Both the position numbers and the translations under genes were made by a program. Under the pieces are notes generated by a model. The model was not told the origin of the DNA. It did no database searches and saw only the letters and a program-made list of their open reading frames with translations. From Luteibacter jiangsuensis (GTDB taxonomy: Bacteria > Pseudomonadota > Gammaproteobacteria > Xanthomonadales > Rhodanobacteraceae), in the NCBI RefSeq assembly GCF_030812295.1, contig NZ_JAUSSK010000003.1, positions 248,001 through 312,000 on the forward strand: a DNA stretch of 64,000 nt. Reading direction: 5' to 3'. Position 1 is the stretch's first letter. Every line of letters begins with the position of its first letter. This document shows positions 16,802-25,942 of the stretch, piece by piece.

Positions 16802-17527
16802 ATGATCGCGAACGTCAGCCAGAGTACGTCGACCCATCCGTCATGGACGAGCCAGGCGGTGCAGCCACCCTCGTTGAGCGCCATCGACCTGGAGGCGCTG
16901 CGGCGGGAGTTGCCGGTGACACGCCGCAAGCATGCGGCGGGCCAGTACCTGTACAGATCGGGTCAGCCGTTCCGCGCCATCCATCTGGTCCACGTCGGTT
17001 CCTACAAGATATGCGACACGTCGACCGACGGCCGCGAAAAGGTGACCGCCTTCAAGATGCGTGGTGAACTGGCGGGCGTGGAGTCGATCGGTCTCGATGC
17101 CTATGCGTGCGATGTGATCGCGTTGGAGGACAGCGAAGCCTGGGATCTGCCGTACCCGGCGGTCATGAAGGCCGCGGTACGCATCCCCGAACTCCAGGAG
17201 CAGATCCACACGGCGCTGGCGGCGGAAATCCGTTGCGACCGTACATGGATGTTGCTGCTGGGCACGCTGGCGGCCGAACCGCGGGTGGCCGCTTTCCTGA
17301 TCGACATCGCCGCGCGCCACGCCCGGCTGGGCTACAGCGCGAAGCACTTCATCCTGCGCATGAGCCGGCTGGACATGGCCAGTTTCCTTGCGCTCAAGCA
17401 CGAAACCGTCAGCCGCGCGCTAAGCCATCTTGCCGATCTGCGCTTTATCGAGGTGCAACGTCGCGAAGTACGCGTCCTGGACGTCGATGGGCTGCGTGCG
17501 ATGGCCTGCTGCGCCCAGGCCGCGTGA
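16802..17527 (+). CDS. Crp/Fnr-family transcriptional regulator without Fe-S cysteines
   Basis: This 241-residue protein has a cyclic-nucleotide-type beta-roll (about residues 40-130), a dimer helix and a helix-turn-helix. The recognition helix LKHETVSRALSHL keeps the E, S and R that FNR uses to read TTGAT. The N-terminal cysteine cluster of FNR/ANR is absent: the first Cys is in YKICDT at about residue 71. It therefore has FNR-type DNA specificity but senses something other than oxygen through an N-terminal [4Fe-4S] cluster; a Dnr-like or effector-independent mode is possible. GGGAGGAAAGGAC before the ATG fixes the start. It is the best local candidate to bind the FNR-like boxes. Confidence 0.9.
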   Translation: MIANVSQSTSTHPSWTSQAVQPPSLSAIDLEALRRELPVTRRKHAAGQYLYRSGQPFRAIHLVHVGSYKICDTSTDGREKVTAFKMRGELAGVESIGLDAYACDVIALEDSEAWDLPYPAVMKAAVRIPELQEQIHTALAAEIRCDRTWMLLLGTLAAEPRVAAFLIDIAARHARLGYSAKHFILRMSRLDMASFLALKHETVSRALSHLADLRFIEVQRREVRVLDVDGLRAMACCAQAA

Positions 17528-19531
17528 TCAGCCGCCATCGATCACGTGACGCAGCGACGTCGCGAGCTGCTCCCGGCGATAGGGCTTGCGCAGCAGTTCG
17601 AGCTCTCCCATGCGGCGGCGGTCATCCTCGGGCGCGCCATATTCGTAACCCGAAGTCATCAGTACCTTGAGGCCCGGCCGCTCGCGCTGAAATTCGTTCA
17701 CCAGATCCAGGCCCGTCACGGTACCGCCCAATACCACGTCCGTGAACACGACATCGATCTCGGGATGGTCGTCGAAGGCGGTGCGTGCCGCCTTGGCGGT
17801 GCCGGCTTCTATCACGGTATACCCGAGACGGCGGAGAAAGAACGCCGCCACCCGGCGCACTTCATCTTCGTCCTCCACCACGAGTACGGTCTCGTCACCT
17901 TCGACGATATCCGCCGCGGGGGCGACGGCGGCACGGTACTCGACCGACGGCAGATACAGTTCCACCCGCGTGCCCGATCCGGGTTCGCTATGGATGGACA
18001 GCTTGCCGCTGGATTGCTTGACGAACCCGTAGACCATGCTCAGGCCGAGTCCGCTGCCCTTGCCCCCCGTTTTCGTGGTGAAAAACGGCTCGACCGCCCG
18101 CGAGAGCACGTCCGGTAGCATGCCCACGCCTGAATCGACGACGGTGAAGACGACGTAAGGGCCTGGCAGCAGGTCGCCGCCATCCATGGTCTGCTCATGC
18201 AGTCGTGCATTGATGCTGATCTTGCCACCGCGTGGCATCGCATCGCGCGCGTTGAGCGCGAGGTTCACCAGCGCGGCTTCCAGTTCGCCCGGGTCCGCGA
18301 AAACGGCGGGCAGTCCCAAGGGGCAGTCGGCGACGACGCGGATGCGTTCGCCAAGGGTCCGGGCAAGCATCTCGCTGAGGTCGGCCAGCAGCAGTTCGGT
18401 GCGTACCTGTTGCGGATTCAGTCGCTGACGCCGTGAAAAGCTCAACAGCTTGCGGGTGAGCGTCGAGCCACGCTCCACGGCGCGCGACGCACTGGCGATG
18501 GTTTCGCGGGCGGAGGAATCGGCCTCGAGGTCCCACTCGAGCAATTGCAGGTTGCCCGAGACGATGGTCAGCAGGTTGTTGAAGTCATGGGCGATGCCGC
18601 CGGTCAATTGGCCGAGGGCGTCCAGCCGTTGCGCATGGGCCAGTTGTTCTTCGCTGCGGCCGCGCTGGATCGACGCGGACAGCACATTGGCCACGGACTG
18701 GAGGAAATGCTGACGATCCCGGTCGAACGTCTCGGTTTGGGGAATCACGACGGCGAGATATCCGGCCGGGGCCTCGCGGTCGGGTAACAGGGCCAATACC
18801 GCATCGAGAGCTGGACGGGTCGCTGCGTTCGCGCCCAGCGGGGTCCGGGTCACCAGTCCACCATCCAGGTCGTCGCGGGGCGGGGGATCGCCGGCTTGCG
18901 ACCCGCGCAGGCCGGTCAACAGGATTCGCATGGGATCGTCGACGCCGACGGCGGCGGCTATCCGGAGGCCGCCACCATGCGGGTCGACCAGCAGCACGGC
19001 GACGGTCGGTACGGACAACGTTTCGGCGATGAGGGCGGGAATCTCCGTCATGGCCGCGTCGTGGGTTGCCGCCAGCAGGATGCGCCGGCTGATATCGGCG
19101 ACGCGGGTGTCATAGCGAGCCCGTGCAAGGGCCTGCCGGGCTCGCTGCGTTTCGGAGATGTCTCGGATGGATGCCGCGAACAAGGGTTTTCCGCCGACCT
19201 GCGCCGGACTCAAACCGATCTCCACGGGAAAGACCGTGCCGTCCGCCCGCACACCCGTGAGTTCGTAACCCGCGCCCATGGGGCGTACGCGGGGGTTGTC
19301 CATGTACTGCGTACGGTGCGCCACATGGACCTCGCGCAGCGTCGCGGGAAGAAGATCCTCGATGGGCCGTCCGTGGAGTGCGTGGGTCGGGTAACCGAAC
19401 AGCCGATCGGCCTGGGGGTTTGTCAGCATGATCGTACCGAGCCGGTCGACGACGATCATGGCGTCCGGTGCCATGTCGAAAAGGACGCGGAACAGCCCGC
19501 TGTCATCGAACGAGGCGCTGGGCCGTGTCAT
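17528..19531 (-). CDS. Soluble PAS-GAF hybrid histidine kinase with C-terminal receiver
   Basis: This 667-residue kinase has no membrane segment. In order it shows a PAS domain (about 12-125, with [12 protein letters not shown]), a GAF-like region (about 140-290), a dimerisation domain with [11 protein letters not shown] (His about 317), an ATPase domain ([33 protein letters not shown]) and a receiver ([26 protein letters not shown]). It overlaps the upstream response regulator by four bases. A cytosolic PAS-GAF sensor next to an FNR-type regulon suggests redox, gas or small-molecule sensing, which is inference; no heme His or Cys cluster was identified. Confidence 0.9.
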   Translation of the reverse strand: MTRPSASFDDSGLFRVLFDMAPDAMIVVDRLGTIMLTNPQADRLFGYPTHALHGRPIEDLLPATLREVHVAHRTQYMDNPRVRPMGAGYELTGVRADGTVFPVEIGLSPAQVGGKPLFAASIRDISETQRARQALARARYDTRVADISRRILLAATHDAAMTEIPALIAETLSVPTVAVLLVDPHGGGLRIAAAVGVDDPMRILLTGLRGSQAGDPPPRDDLDGGLVTRTPLGANAATRPALDAVLALLPDREAPAGYLAVVIPQTETFDRDRQHFLQSVANVLSASIQRGRSEEQLAHAQRLDALGQLTGGIAHDFNNLLTIVSGNLQLLEWDLEADSSARETIASASRAVERGSTLTRKLLSFSRRQRLNPQQVRTELLLADLSEMLARTLGERIRVVADCPLGLPAVFADPGELEAALVNLALNARDAMPRGGKISINARLHEQTMDGGDLLPGPYVVFTVVDSGVGMLPDVLSRAVEPFFTTKTGGKGSGLGLSMVYGFVKQSSGKLSIHSEPGSGTRVELYLPSVEYRAAVAPAADIVEGDETVLVVEDEDEVRRVAAFFLRRLGYTVIEAGTAKAARTAFDDHPEIDVVFTDVVLGGTVTGLDLVNEFQRERPGLKVLMTSGYEYGAPEDDRRRMGELELLRKPYRREQLATSLRHVIDGG

Positions 19532-20265
19532 GGCCGGGTGACCGATGGGGTAAAGACGTAACCGGCACCTCGCACGGACTTGATCAGCGCGGGGCGTGAC
19601 GGATCGGGCTCGATCTTCCGACGGAGACGGCCCACCTGGACGTCGATGGCACGATCGAAGGGGCCGGCATCGCGACCATAGAGGCGCGTCATCAACTGGT
19701 CGCGGGATAGCACCCGATGGGCATTCTCGGCCAGGATGCACAGCAGCGTGAATTCGCCGGTGGTCAGTTCGACGGGACTGCCGTCAGGCGAGCACAGGGT
19801 GCGTGACCGCGTGTCCAGGGTGAATCCCCCGAAGGCATAGTCCGTGCTGACGCATGGTGTCTCGGATGCGGCGGTGGCGGATTGGCGTGTCCTGCGCAAC
19901 ACGCTGCGCACCCGCGCGAGCAGTTCACGGAGGTCGAACGGTTTCGTCACATAGTCGTCCGCACCGAGTTCGAGCCCAACGATGCGGTCGACCGAATCGC
20001 CACGGCCCGTCACGATCACGACCGGTCCTTTCCAGGTTTCCCGAAGATAGCGCGTGATGGAAAAGCCATCTTCCCCTGGGAGGCCCAGGTCGAGCATGAC
20101 CAGGTCGATGCGTGCTTCGGTGAGGCGCCGGCGCATCTGCTCGCCATCGGCCGCGGTGACCACCTCGAACCCCTGGCCGCCGAAATAGCGGGCGAGCATG
20201 GTTGCGACTTCCGTCTCGTCGTCGACGATCAGTAGCCGGTGCTCGGGCCGCTCGTTCGAAGCCAT
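19528..20265 (-). CDS. OmpR-family response regulator
   Basis: This 245-residue regulator has a receiver domain (LLIVDDETEVA, phospho-Asp in MLDLGLPGEDG, KPFDLRELL) and a winged-helix output domain ending VRGAGYVFTP. The ATG at 20265 is chosen because the longer frame upstream has no regulator sequence. It is the first gene of a two-gene operon with the hybrid kinase (ATGA overlap), so the two are probably partners. Confidence 0.9.
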   Translation of the reverse strand: MASNERPEHRLLIVDDETEVATMLARYFGGQGFEVVTAADGEQMRRRLTEARIDLVMLDLGLPGEDGFSITRYLRETWKGPVVIVTGRGDSVDRIVGLELGADDYVTKPFDLRELLARVRSVLRRTRQSATAASETPCVSTDYAFGGFTLDTRSRTLCSPDGSPVELTTGEFTLLCILAENAHRVLSRDQLMTRLYGRDAGPFDRAIDVQVGRLRRKIEPDPSRPALIKSVRGAGYVFTPSVTRP

Positions 20266-20376
20266 CGCGGCGGTATCCTCTTCGATGAGACGGTACGCGG
20301 GAGAACCCCCGGAGTTCGTCGATGTCGCCGATCCATTAGAAGCGATGGGGATGCCGTTCGCAAGGCGGCGCCCCAG

Positions 20377-20390
20377 ATGATGCAGGTCAA
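20377..20390 (+). promoter_or_regulatory. FNR/ANR-like box upstream of alcohol dehydrogenase
   Basis: ATGATGCAGGTCAA differs from the other boxes only in its first base. Its centre is 66.5 bp before the ATG at 20450, the same spacing as at the USP genes. The hexamer at the expected -10 position (CATGCT) is weak. Confidence 0.55.
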
Positions 20391-20449
20391 CCTGCCCGAT
20401 GACCGCCAGGCGCATGCTGGCGATCACGACGACGAGGACGAGGCGGTCG

Positions 20450-21487
20450 ATGGCTGCGATGACAACCGATGGCGACGGCGCGGCGACATCGGGTCGCCAG
20501 GGCAAGCGGGCCATGGTGCTGGAAGCGGTGGGAACCCCCCTGCGGCTGGCGTGGCTCGACCCTTCCGCACCGGGTCCGGGGGACATCGAAGTACGCGTGG
20601 AGGCGTGTGGCGTTTGCCGTACCGACCTTCACGTGGTGGATGGCGAGTTGCCCGAAGTGCGGCCGCCCGTGATACCCGGGCACGAGGTCGTCGGCAGGGT
20701 CGTGGCGCTGGGTGCGGGGGTCGACGCTTTCCATATCGGTGACCGGGTCGGCATTCCGTGGCTGGGCGGCACCTGCCAGGTTTGCGAATTCTGTCGCGAG
20801 GGCAGGGAGAACCTGTGCGACGCGCCGGAATTCACGGGATACACACGTCCGGGTGGTTTCGCCAGCCACGTCGTGGCCCACGCGGCCTACTGCATACCGT
20901 TGCCGACGGATCGGGACGCGGTGGCCCTGGCGCCGTTGCTATGCGCGGGCCTGATCGGTTGGCGATCCTTGCGCCGTGCGGGCAGTGGGCGATGCCTCGG
21001 GTTATACGGTTTCGGTGCGGCCGCTCATCTCGTTGCCCAGATGGCGCTTGCGGAAGGACGCACGGTTTATGCCTTCACCCGCGAGGGAGACGTGGCCGCA
21101 CAGGATTTCGCACGATCCCTCGGCGTGTCATGGGCGGGCTCGTCGCTCGGCGGCGCTCCCACTCCGCTGGATGCGGCGATCATCTTCGCGCCCGACGGCG
21201 ACTTGGTGGTTCGTGCCCTGCGGCAGGTGAAAAAAGGCGGCAGGGTGGTGTGCGCAGGCATCCACATGTCCGATATCCCCGCGTTTCCCTATCGCTGGCT
21301 TTGGGAAGAACGCGAGATCGTCTCCGTCGCCAACCTCACTCGTGACGACGCGACGTCGTTCTTCGGATCCCCCCTTAGCGCCGACTTGCGGGCCACCACC
21401 CGTACCTACAAGCTCGAAGAAGCGAACCATGCATTGGACGACCTGCGTTCCGGACGTCTCAGTGGAGCGGCTGTCCTCGTGCCTTGA
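20450..21487 (+). CDS. Zinc-dependent alcohol dehydrogenase
   Basis: This protein of about 345 residues is a medium-chain dehydrogenase. It shows the catalytic zinc region ACGVCRTDLHVVDGEL and PGHEVVGRV, the structural zinc cysteines in CQVCEFCREGRENLC, and the nucleotide fold LGLYGFGAAAHLVAQ. It likely reoxidises NADH by reducing an aldehyde, which would suit fermentative survival. The start is set at ATG 20450 because it gives the same box-to-start distance as other FNR-like promoters of the island; 20459 is possible. Confidence 0.88.
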   Translation: MAAMTTDGDGAATSGRQGKRAMVLEAVGTPLRLAWLDPSAPGPGDIEVRVEACGVCRTDLHVVDGELPEVRPPVIPGHEVVGRVVALGAGVDAFHIGDRVGIPWLGGTCQVCEFCREGRENLCDAPEFTGYTRPGGFASHVVAHAAYCIPLPTDRDAVALAPLLCAGLIGWRSLRRAGSGRCLGLYGFGAAAHLVAQMALAEGRTVYAFTREGDVAAQDFARSLGVSWAGSSLGGAPTPLDAAIIFAPDGDLVVRALRQVKKGGRVVCAGIHMSDIPAFPYRWLWEEREIVSVANLTRDDATSFFGSPLSADLRATTRTYKLEEANHALDDLRSGRLSGAAVLVP

Positions 21488-21541
21488 ATCGCCGCTATCG
21501 TTTGAAACGGGGGTCTTGCGCGGAGGGTGGTGGCCGATAGC

Positions 21542-21994
21542 ATGGGCGCCATGAACGCACCCACCTTGCGGCGCATCCTCAACGCCTGGCCACCTTTCCT
21601 GTTCACCGGAATCCGGGTGGTGCGGATGGACGATTACCGGTACGCGAAGGTGCGCCTGAAACTCACCTGGTACAACCGCAACTACGTGCGCACGCAGTTC
21701 GGCGGCAACCTTTTTTCCATGACCGACCCGTTCTGGATGATCATGGTGCTCAAGAGCCTCGGCAACGACTACATCGTATGGGACCAGGCAGGAGAGATCC
21801 GTTTCGTCGCGCCAGGTCGCGAGGATGTCTATGCGGAGTTCCGCGTCGAGGAATCCTTGCTCGACGAGCTGCGCGCCGCCACGGCGAACGGTGAAAAATG
21901 CCTTCGCTGGTTCGAGACCGATGTCCGCACGGCATCGGGCGAGCTCGTGGCCACGGTGCGCAAGCAACTCTACGTGCGGCGCAAGCGCCGCTGA
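21542..21994 (+). CDS. DUF4442 hotdog-fold protein
   Basis: This protein of about 150 residues matches the DUF4442 family, thought to have a thioesterase-like hotdog fold. Visible landmarks are LNAWPPFLFTGIRV at the start, WYNRNYVRTQFGGNLFSMTDPFW in the middle and a basic C-terminus (YVRRKRR). No catalytic role is established. Start candidates are 21542 and 21551. It is followed by the converging thioredoxin gene. Confidence 0.78.
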   Translation: MGAMNAPTLRRILNAWPPFLFTGIRVVRMDDYRYAKVRLKLTWYNRNYVRTQFGGNLFSMTDPFWMIMVLKSLGNDYIVWDQAGEIRFVAPGREDVYAEFRVEESLLDELRAATANGEKCLRWFETDVRTASGELVATVRKQLYVRRKRR

Positions 21995-22867
21995 TCAGAA
22001 CAGCAGCGACGCCATCTTGCGGCGATACGCGCCCACCAGCTCCGGATCGTCGATCGTCGCGAACGCCGCTAGCAGGCGCTTCTTCGCCTGTCCTTCATTC
22101 CAGTCGCGCTGGCGCTTGAGCACATCGATGAACTGGTCGAGGCCCGCCGGTGCGTCGCCTTCGATCAGCAGGCGCACACCAAGCAGGTCGCGTGCCTCCC
22201 AGTCGGAATCGTTAGCCTGCACGCGGGCCTGGAGCTCTGACAGCGACGGGGCGCCGGCCAGTGCGCGGGCCAGTTCCAGCTGGCTGCGCAGGCGTACCGC
22301 GCGGGCGTCGGTCGCGAGGTTGGCGGGCAGGGCGTCGAGTTCGGCCTGGGCCGGCTCGACCTGGCCGGCGCGCATCAGCGCCAGGGCGAGGTCGAGCTTC
22401 AGTTCGGCGCGATCCGGTTCGGCGGCGATGGCCTGCTGGAGGCGGTTGATGGCCTCCTCGGCGGTTTCAGCCGGTGCCGGCGCGATGTCTTCGTCGTTGG
22501 CCGTATCCGCCGGTTGCACGCCGTGACGGGTGAGGAACTCTCGGATCTGGCCCTCCGGCAGTGCGCCGGCGAAGCCATCGACCACCTGGCCACCGCTGAT
22601 CAGGACCACGGTGGGGATGCTGCGGACGCCGAACATGGCGGCCAGCTGCTGTTCGGCATCCACGTCGATCTTGGCCAGGCGGAAGGCGCCGTTGTACTCG
22701 GCGGCCAGCTTTTCCAGGATCGGGCCGAGCGACTTGCAGGGGCCGCACCATTCGGCCCAGAGATCGACCAGGACGGGGGTTTCGAGCGACGCCTTGATGA
22801 CGTCGTTCTCGAAACCGGCCGTGGTCGCGTCGAAGACATGTTCATTGCGGGTCTGGGCGCTGCTCAC
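21995..22867 (-). CDS. Thioredoxin-fold co-chaperone with TPR region (CnoX/YbbN-like)
   Basis: This 290-residue protein has an N-terminal thioredoxin domain with the intact active site WAEWCGPCKS (Cys about 41 and 44) and cis-Pro in SIPTVV. A C-terminal TPR-like helical region (about 135-290) follows. This layout is that of CnoX/YbbN. The E. coli protein lacks the CxxC pair, whereas this one should be redox active. GTG at 22867 is chosen because AGGAG lies eight bases upstream. Confidence 0.9.
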   Translation of the reverse strand: MSSAQTRNEHVFDATTAGFENDVIKASLETPVLVDLWAEWCGPCKSLGPILEKLAAEYNGAFRLAKIDVDAEQQLAAMFGVRSIPTVVLISGGQVVDGFAGALPEGQIREFLTRHGVQPADTANDEDIAPAPAETAEEAINRLQQAIAAEPDRAELKLDLALALMRAGQVEPAQAELDALPANLATDARAVRLRSQLELARALAGAPSLSELQARVQANDSDWEARDLLGVRLLIEGDAPAGLDQFIDVLKRQRDWNEGQAKKRLLAAFATIDDPELVGAYRRKMASLLF

Positions 22868-23037
22868 GGAAGGCTCCTGGGACAAGGTGTCGATGCCCGG
22901 TAAGTCGGGGAAGGGGGGGAGCATATCAAGCCCCCGGGGCCTTTTAGGACTACTCCTATCCGTCCCCTCATGCGCCGTTTACGCGGATTTGCGATCATAC
23001 GGCGCGGGCCGGTGCGGCCTCGAACCGCCGGGAAGGC

Positions 23038-23649
23038 ATGCATAACGCCCAGGAACTGATCGTCTGCGAACACTGTGACTCCGTCTACCGGAGGCGTACG
23101 CTCGCGCGTGGCGAAGTCGCCGATTGCGTCGTTTGCGGCGCCGTGCTGGAACGGCACCAGTGGCTCGGCGTGGACGCGCAGTTCGCCCTGATCGTCGCTG
23201 CGTTCATCGTCTTCGTCATCGCCAACGTCTCGCCCATCGTCACCCTCGGCCTGTCCGGGATGACCGCGGCCACCACCCTGTGGGGCGCGGTCATCGCCAT
23301 GTGGAACGATGGTGCCCAGGTCGTGGCCTTCCTCAGCGCGATGACCCTGTTCTTCTTTCCACTCAGCCAGATCCTGATCTTCGGCTGGGTGCTCTGGTTC
23401 GCCCGCGACGGACGCCGGGCACCCGGTTTCGCCCAGGCCATGTCGGCCCTGGTCAGGGTCAAGCCATGGAGCATGATCGAGGTGTTCATGCTGGGCACGC
23501 TCGTCGCGGTGGTGAAGGCGCACACCTATTTCGACGTGGTACCGGGGCCGGGCATCTGGGCGTTCGGCTTCCTTACGTTGCTGGTCACGTTGTTTTCCAG
23601 CCACGATCCGCGCCAGCTCTGGGATATCACGCGGGAGGCGAGGGCATGA
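23038..23649 (+). CDS. pqiA: PqiA N-terminal half-like membrane protein
   Basis: This 203-residue protein begins with a zinc-ribbon-like CEHCDSVYRRR...CVVCGAVL and then has four hydrophobic segments (about 48-70, 95-120, 140-165, 172-190). It corresponds to one of the two repeats of E. coli PqiA, an inner-membrane partner of the PqiB lipid-transport tunnel. The next gene encodes the other half, with a four-base overlap. Confidence 0.88.
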   Translation: MHNAQELIVCEHCDSVYRRRTLARGEVADCVVCGAVLERHQWLGVDAQFALIVAAFIVFVIANVSPIVTLGLSGMTAATTLWGAVIAMWNDGAQVVAFLSAMTLFFFPLSQILIFGWVLWFARDGRRAPGFAQAMSALVRVKPWSMIEVFMLGTLVAVVKAHTYFDVVPGPGIWAFGFLTLLVTLFSSHDPRQLWDITREARA

Positions 23650-24266
23650 ATGCGCCGCCGCGGGCCAGCGAGCTGGGCATGATGTCCTGCCATGTGTGCC
23701 GGCTGGTCACGGCATACGTGGACGATCCGCACGCGCACTGCCCACGCTGCGGCAATGCGCTTCACGTGCGCAAGCGCGGCAGTATCGGCCGCGCCTGGGC
23801 CTTGCTCGCGGCGGCGGCGATCTTCTACATCCCGGCGAACCTGTTCCCGATCATGCGCACGCAGAGCCTTTCGTCGAAAGACGACAACACGATCCTCAGC
23901 GGGATCGTGGAACTGTGGCGCGCGGGCTCGCCCGGTCTCGCGGTCATCGTCTTCACGGCGAGCATCGTCGTGCCGATGCTGAAATTCATCATCATGGGTT
24001 ACCTGCTGGTTTCCGTGCAGCGTTCCAGCGGGTTCGTGGCGAAGCAGCGGACGCGGTTGTACCGCTTCGTGGAACTGGTCGGCTATTGGTCGATGCTCGA
24101 CGTATTCGTCGTGGCGATCCTGTCGGCCCTGGTCCATTTCAAGATCCTCAGCCGCGTCGAGCCCTTGCCCGGCGTGGTCTATTTCGGCGTGGTCGTCGTA
24201 CTGACGATGCTATCGGCCATGAGCTTCGATCCCCGCCTGATCTGGGACAACAGGAAATCGCAATGA
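23646..24266 (+). CDS. PqiA C-terminal half-like membrane protein
   Basis: This 206-residue protein has CHVCRLVTAYVDDPHAHCPRCG followed by four membrane segments, including IPANLFPIMRTQSL, which is typical of the PqiA repeat. It overlaps the genes on both sides by four bases (ATGA). Together with the previous gene it replaces the fused PqiA of E. coli. Confidence 0.88.
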   Translation: MNAPPRASELGMMSCHVCRLVTAYVDDPHAHCPRCGNALHVRKRGSIGRAWALLAAAAIFYIPANLFPIMRTQSLSSKDDNTILSGIVELWRAGSPGLAVIVFTASIVVPMLKFIIMGYLLVSVQRSSGFVAKQRTRLYRFVELVGYWSMLDVFVVAILSALVHFKILSRVEPLPGVVYFGVVVVLTMLSAMSFDPRLIWDNRKSQ

Positions 24267-25942
24267 GCGACACCAACGTAGGAAACACACCTCCGCCGGA
24301 GGATCTGCCGCAACCGGTCGTACGCCGGTCGAAGCTGGGCTTCTCGCTGATCTGGCTGGTGCCGATCGTGGCCGCGCTCGTCGGCATCTCGCTGCTGGTC
24401 AACCACTACACGTCCGCGGGACCCCGGATCACCGTGACCTTCCTCACCGCCGAAGGCATCGAGGCGGGCAAGACCCAGGTCAAGTACAAGAACGTGGTGA
24501 TCGGCAAGGTCACCACGATGCGCCTCTCGCGCGACCGCACGCACATCACGGTCATGCTCGACCTGGACAAGGATGCCAAAGCCTTCGCCACCAAGGGCAC
24601 CCGTTACTGGGTGGTGCGCCCGCGCATCGGTGCCAGCGGCGTATCCGGTATCGATACCTTGCTCTCGGGCGCCTTCATCGGCGCGGACGCCGGCGATTCG
24701 GACGAGGAACAAAGCGACTTCACGGGCCTGGAAATACCGCCGGCGGTGACCCACGGCGCGCCCGGCCGGCGCTTCGTGCTGCATTCCTCGGACCTGGGTT
24801 CGCTGGATATCGGTTCGCCGGTGTACTACCGGCGCATCCAGGTCGGCCGGATCGTCTCGTACGAGTTGGACAAGGATGGCAAGGGGGTCTCGTTGCAGCT
24901 CTTCATCGACGGGCCCAACGATCGCTTCGTGGGAAAGGACACGCGCTTCTGGAACGCCAGCGGCGTCGACGTATCGCTCGGTGCCGACGGCCTGAAGATG
25001 AACACGCAGTCGCTGGCCACGGTGATCGCCGGCGGCGTCGCCTTCCAGGATCCGCCGGGGCCGCACGACGAAGCCCCCGCGCCGGAAATGGCGGAATACA
25101 CCCTCTTCAACGACCAGACCACGGCACTGGCACCACCGGACGGCAAGCCTCGTTACATCCGCATGCGTTTCGAACACTCGCTGCGTGGGCTGACCGTCGA
25201 CGCGCCCGTCGAGTTGCTCGGTGTCAAAGTCGGCCGCGTGGTCTCGGTGAACCTCGATTACGATCCGAAGACGCAGACCTTCCCGGTCATCGTGGGCGCG
25301 CTGGTCTACCCGCAGCGCCTGGGCCAGGCCAACGAGAAGCTGGCCAAGGCGGTCGGTGGCGACGAGGACAGCCTGTTCCCCCGGATCATGGGCGGACTGG
25401 TCGCGCACGGGCTGCGCGCGCAGGCGCGCGCCGGCAACCTGCTCACCGGCCAGCTCTACATCGCTCTGGATTTCGACCCGAAGGCGCCCAAGGTGGCTTT
25501 CGACGAAAAGGCCAAACCGGTGGAGGTGCCGACGACCCCGGGCGATTTCGACCACTTGCAGGAACAGCTTTCCAGCATCGTCGACAAGGTCGAGAAGATT
25601 CCGTTCGATTCGATCGGCAAGAACCTCGATGGCAGCCTGAAGGAGCTCCAGGGCACCCTGAAGCAGGTCAACGGCGATCTCCTGCCCGAAGCGAAGAAGA
25701 CCTTGCAAGGCGTGAACAGGACGGTGGGCACGGCCAACGACGCCTTGTCCGAGAATTCGCCCTTGCAGCAGAACATCGCCAACACGCTGGAGGAACTGCA
25801 GCGCACCGTGCGTTCGGTCCGTGCTTTCACCGATTACCTGGGGCGGCATCCGGAAGCGCTGCTGCGCGGCCGCGGCGCCGACGCGCCGCCGCAGATACGT
25901 ACCCCGTCGTCCCCGAAGCAGGGCAAGGAAGAACAGCCATGA
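24263..25942 (+). CDS. pqiB: PqiB-like MCE protein, intermembrane lipid transport
   Basis: This 559-residue protein has one N-terminal transmembrane helix (LIWLVPIVAALVGISLLV, about 30-50). Three MCE domains follow, recognisable by AGKTQVKYKNVVIGKV, IGSPVYYRRIQVGRIV and VDAPVELLGVKVGRVV. A C-terminal helical region (about 425-540) could form the needle-like coiled coil. PqiB hexamers bridge inner and outer membranes and move phospholipids. Confidence 0.93.
   Translation: MSDTNVGNTPPPEDLPQPVVRRSKLGFSLIWLVPIVAALVGISLLVNHYTSAGPRITVTFLTAEGIEAGKTQVKYKNVVIGKVTTMRLSRDRTHITVMLDLDKDAKAFATKGTRYWVVRPRIGASGVSGIDTLLSGAFIGADAGDSDEEQSDFTGLEIPPAVTHGAPGRRFVLHSSDLGSLDIGSPVYYRRIQVGRIVSYELDKDGKGVSLQLFIDGPNDRFVGKDTRFWNASGVDVSLGADGLKMNTQSLATVIAGGVAFQDPPGPHDEAPAPEMAEYTLFNDQTTALAPPDGKPRYIRMRFEHSLRGLTVDAPVELLGVKVGRVVSVNLDYDPKTQTFPVIVGALVYPQRLGQANEKLAKAVGGDEDSLFPRIMGGLVAHGLRAQARAGNLLTGQLYIALDFDPKAPKVAFDEKAKPVEVPTTPGDFDHLQEQLSSIVDKVEKIPFDSIGKNLDGSLKELQGTLKQVNGDLLPEAKKTLQGVNRTVGTANDALSENSPLQQNIANTLEELQRTVRSVRAFTDYLGRHPEALLRGRGADAPPQIRTPSSPKQGKEEQP

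Noticed and set aside
20266-20376. Use of the box at 20377 for the response regulator on the minus strand
   Set aside because: The only -10-like hexamer (TCTAAT near 20340) does not fit a -41.5, -61.5 or -71.5 geometry with the box.
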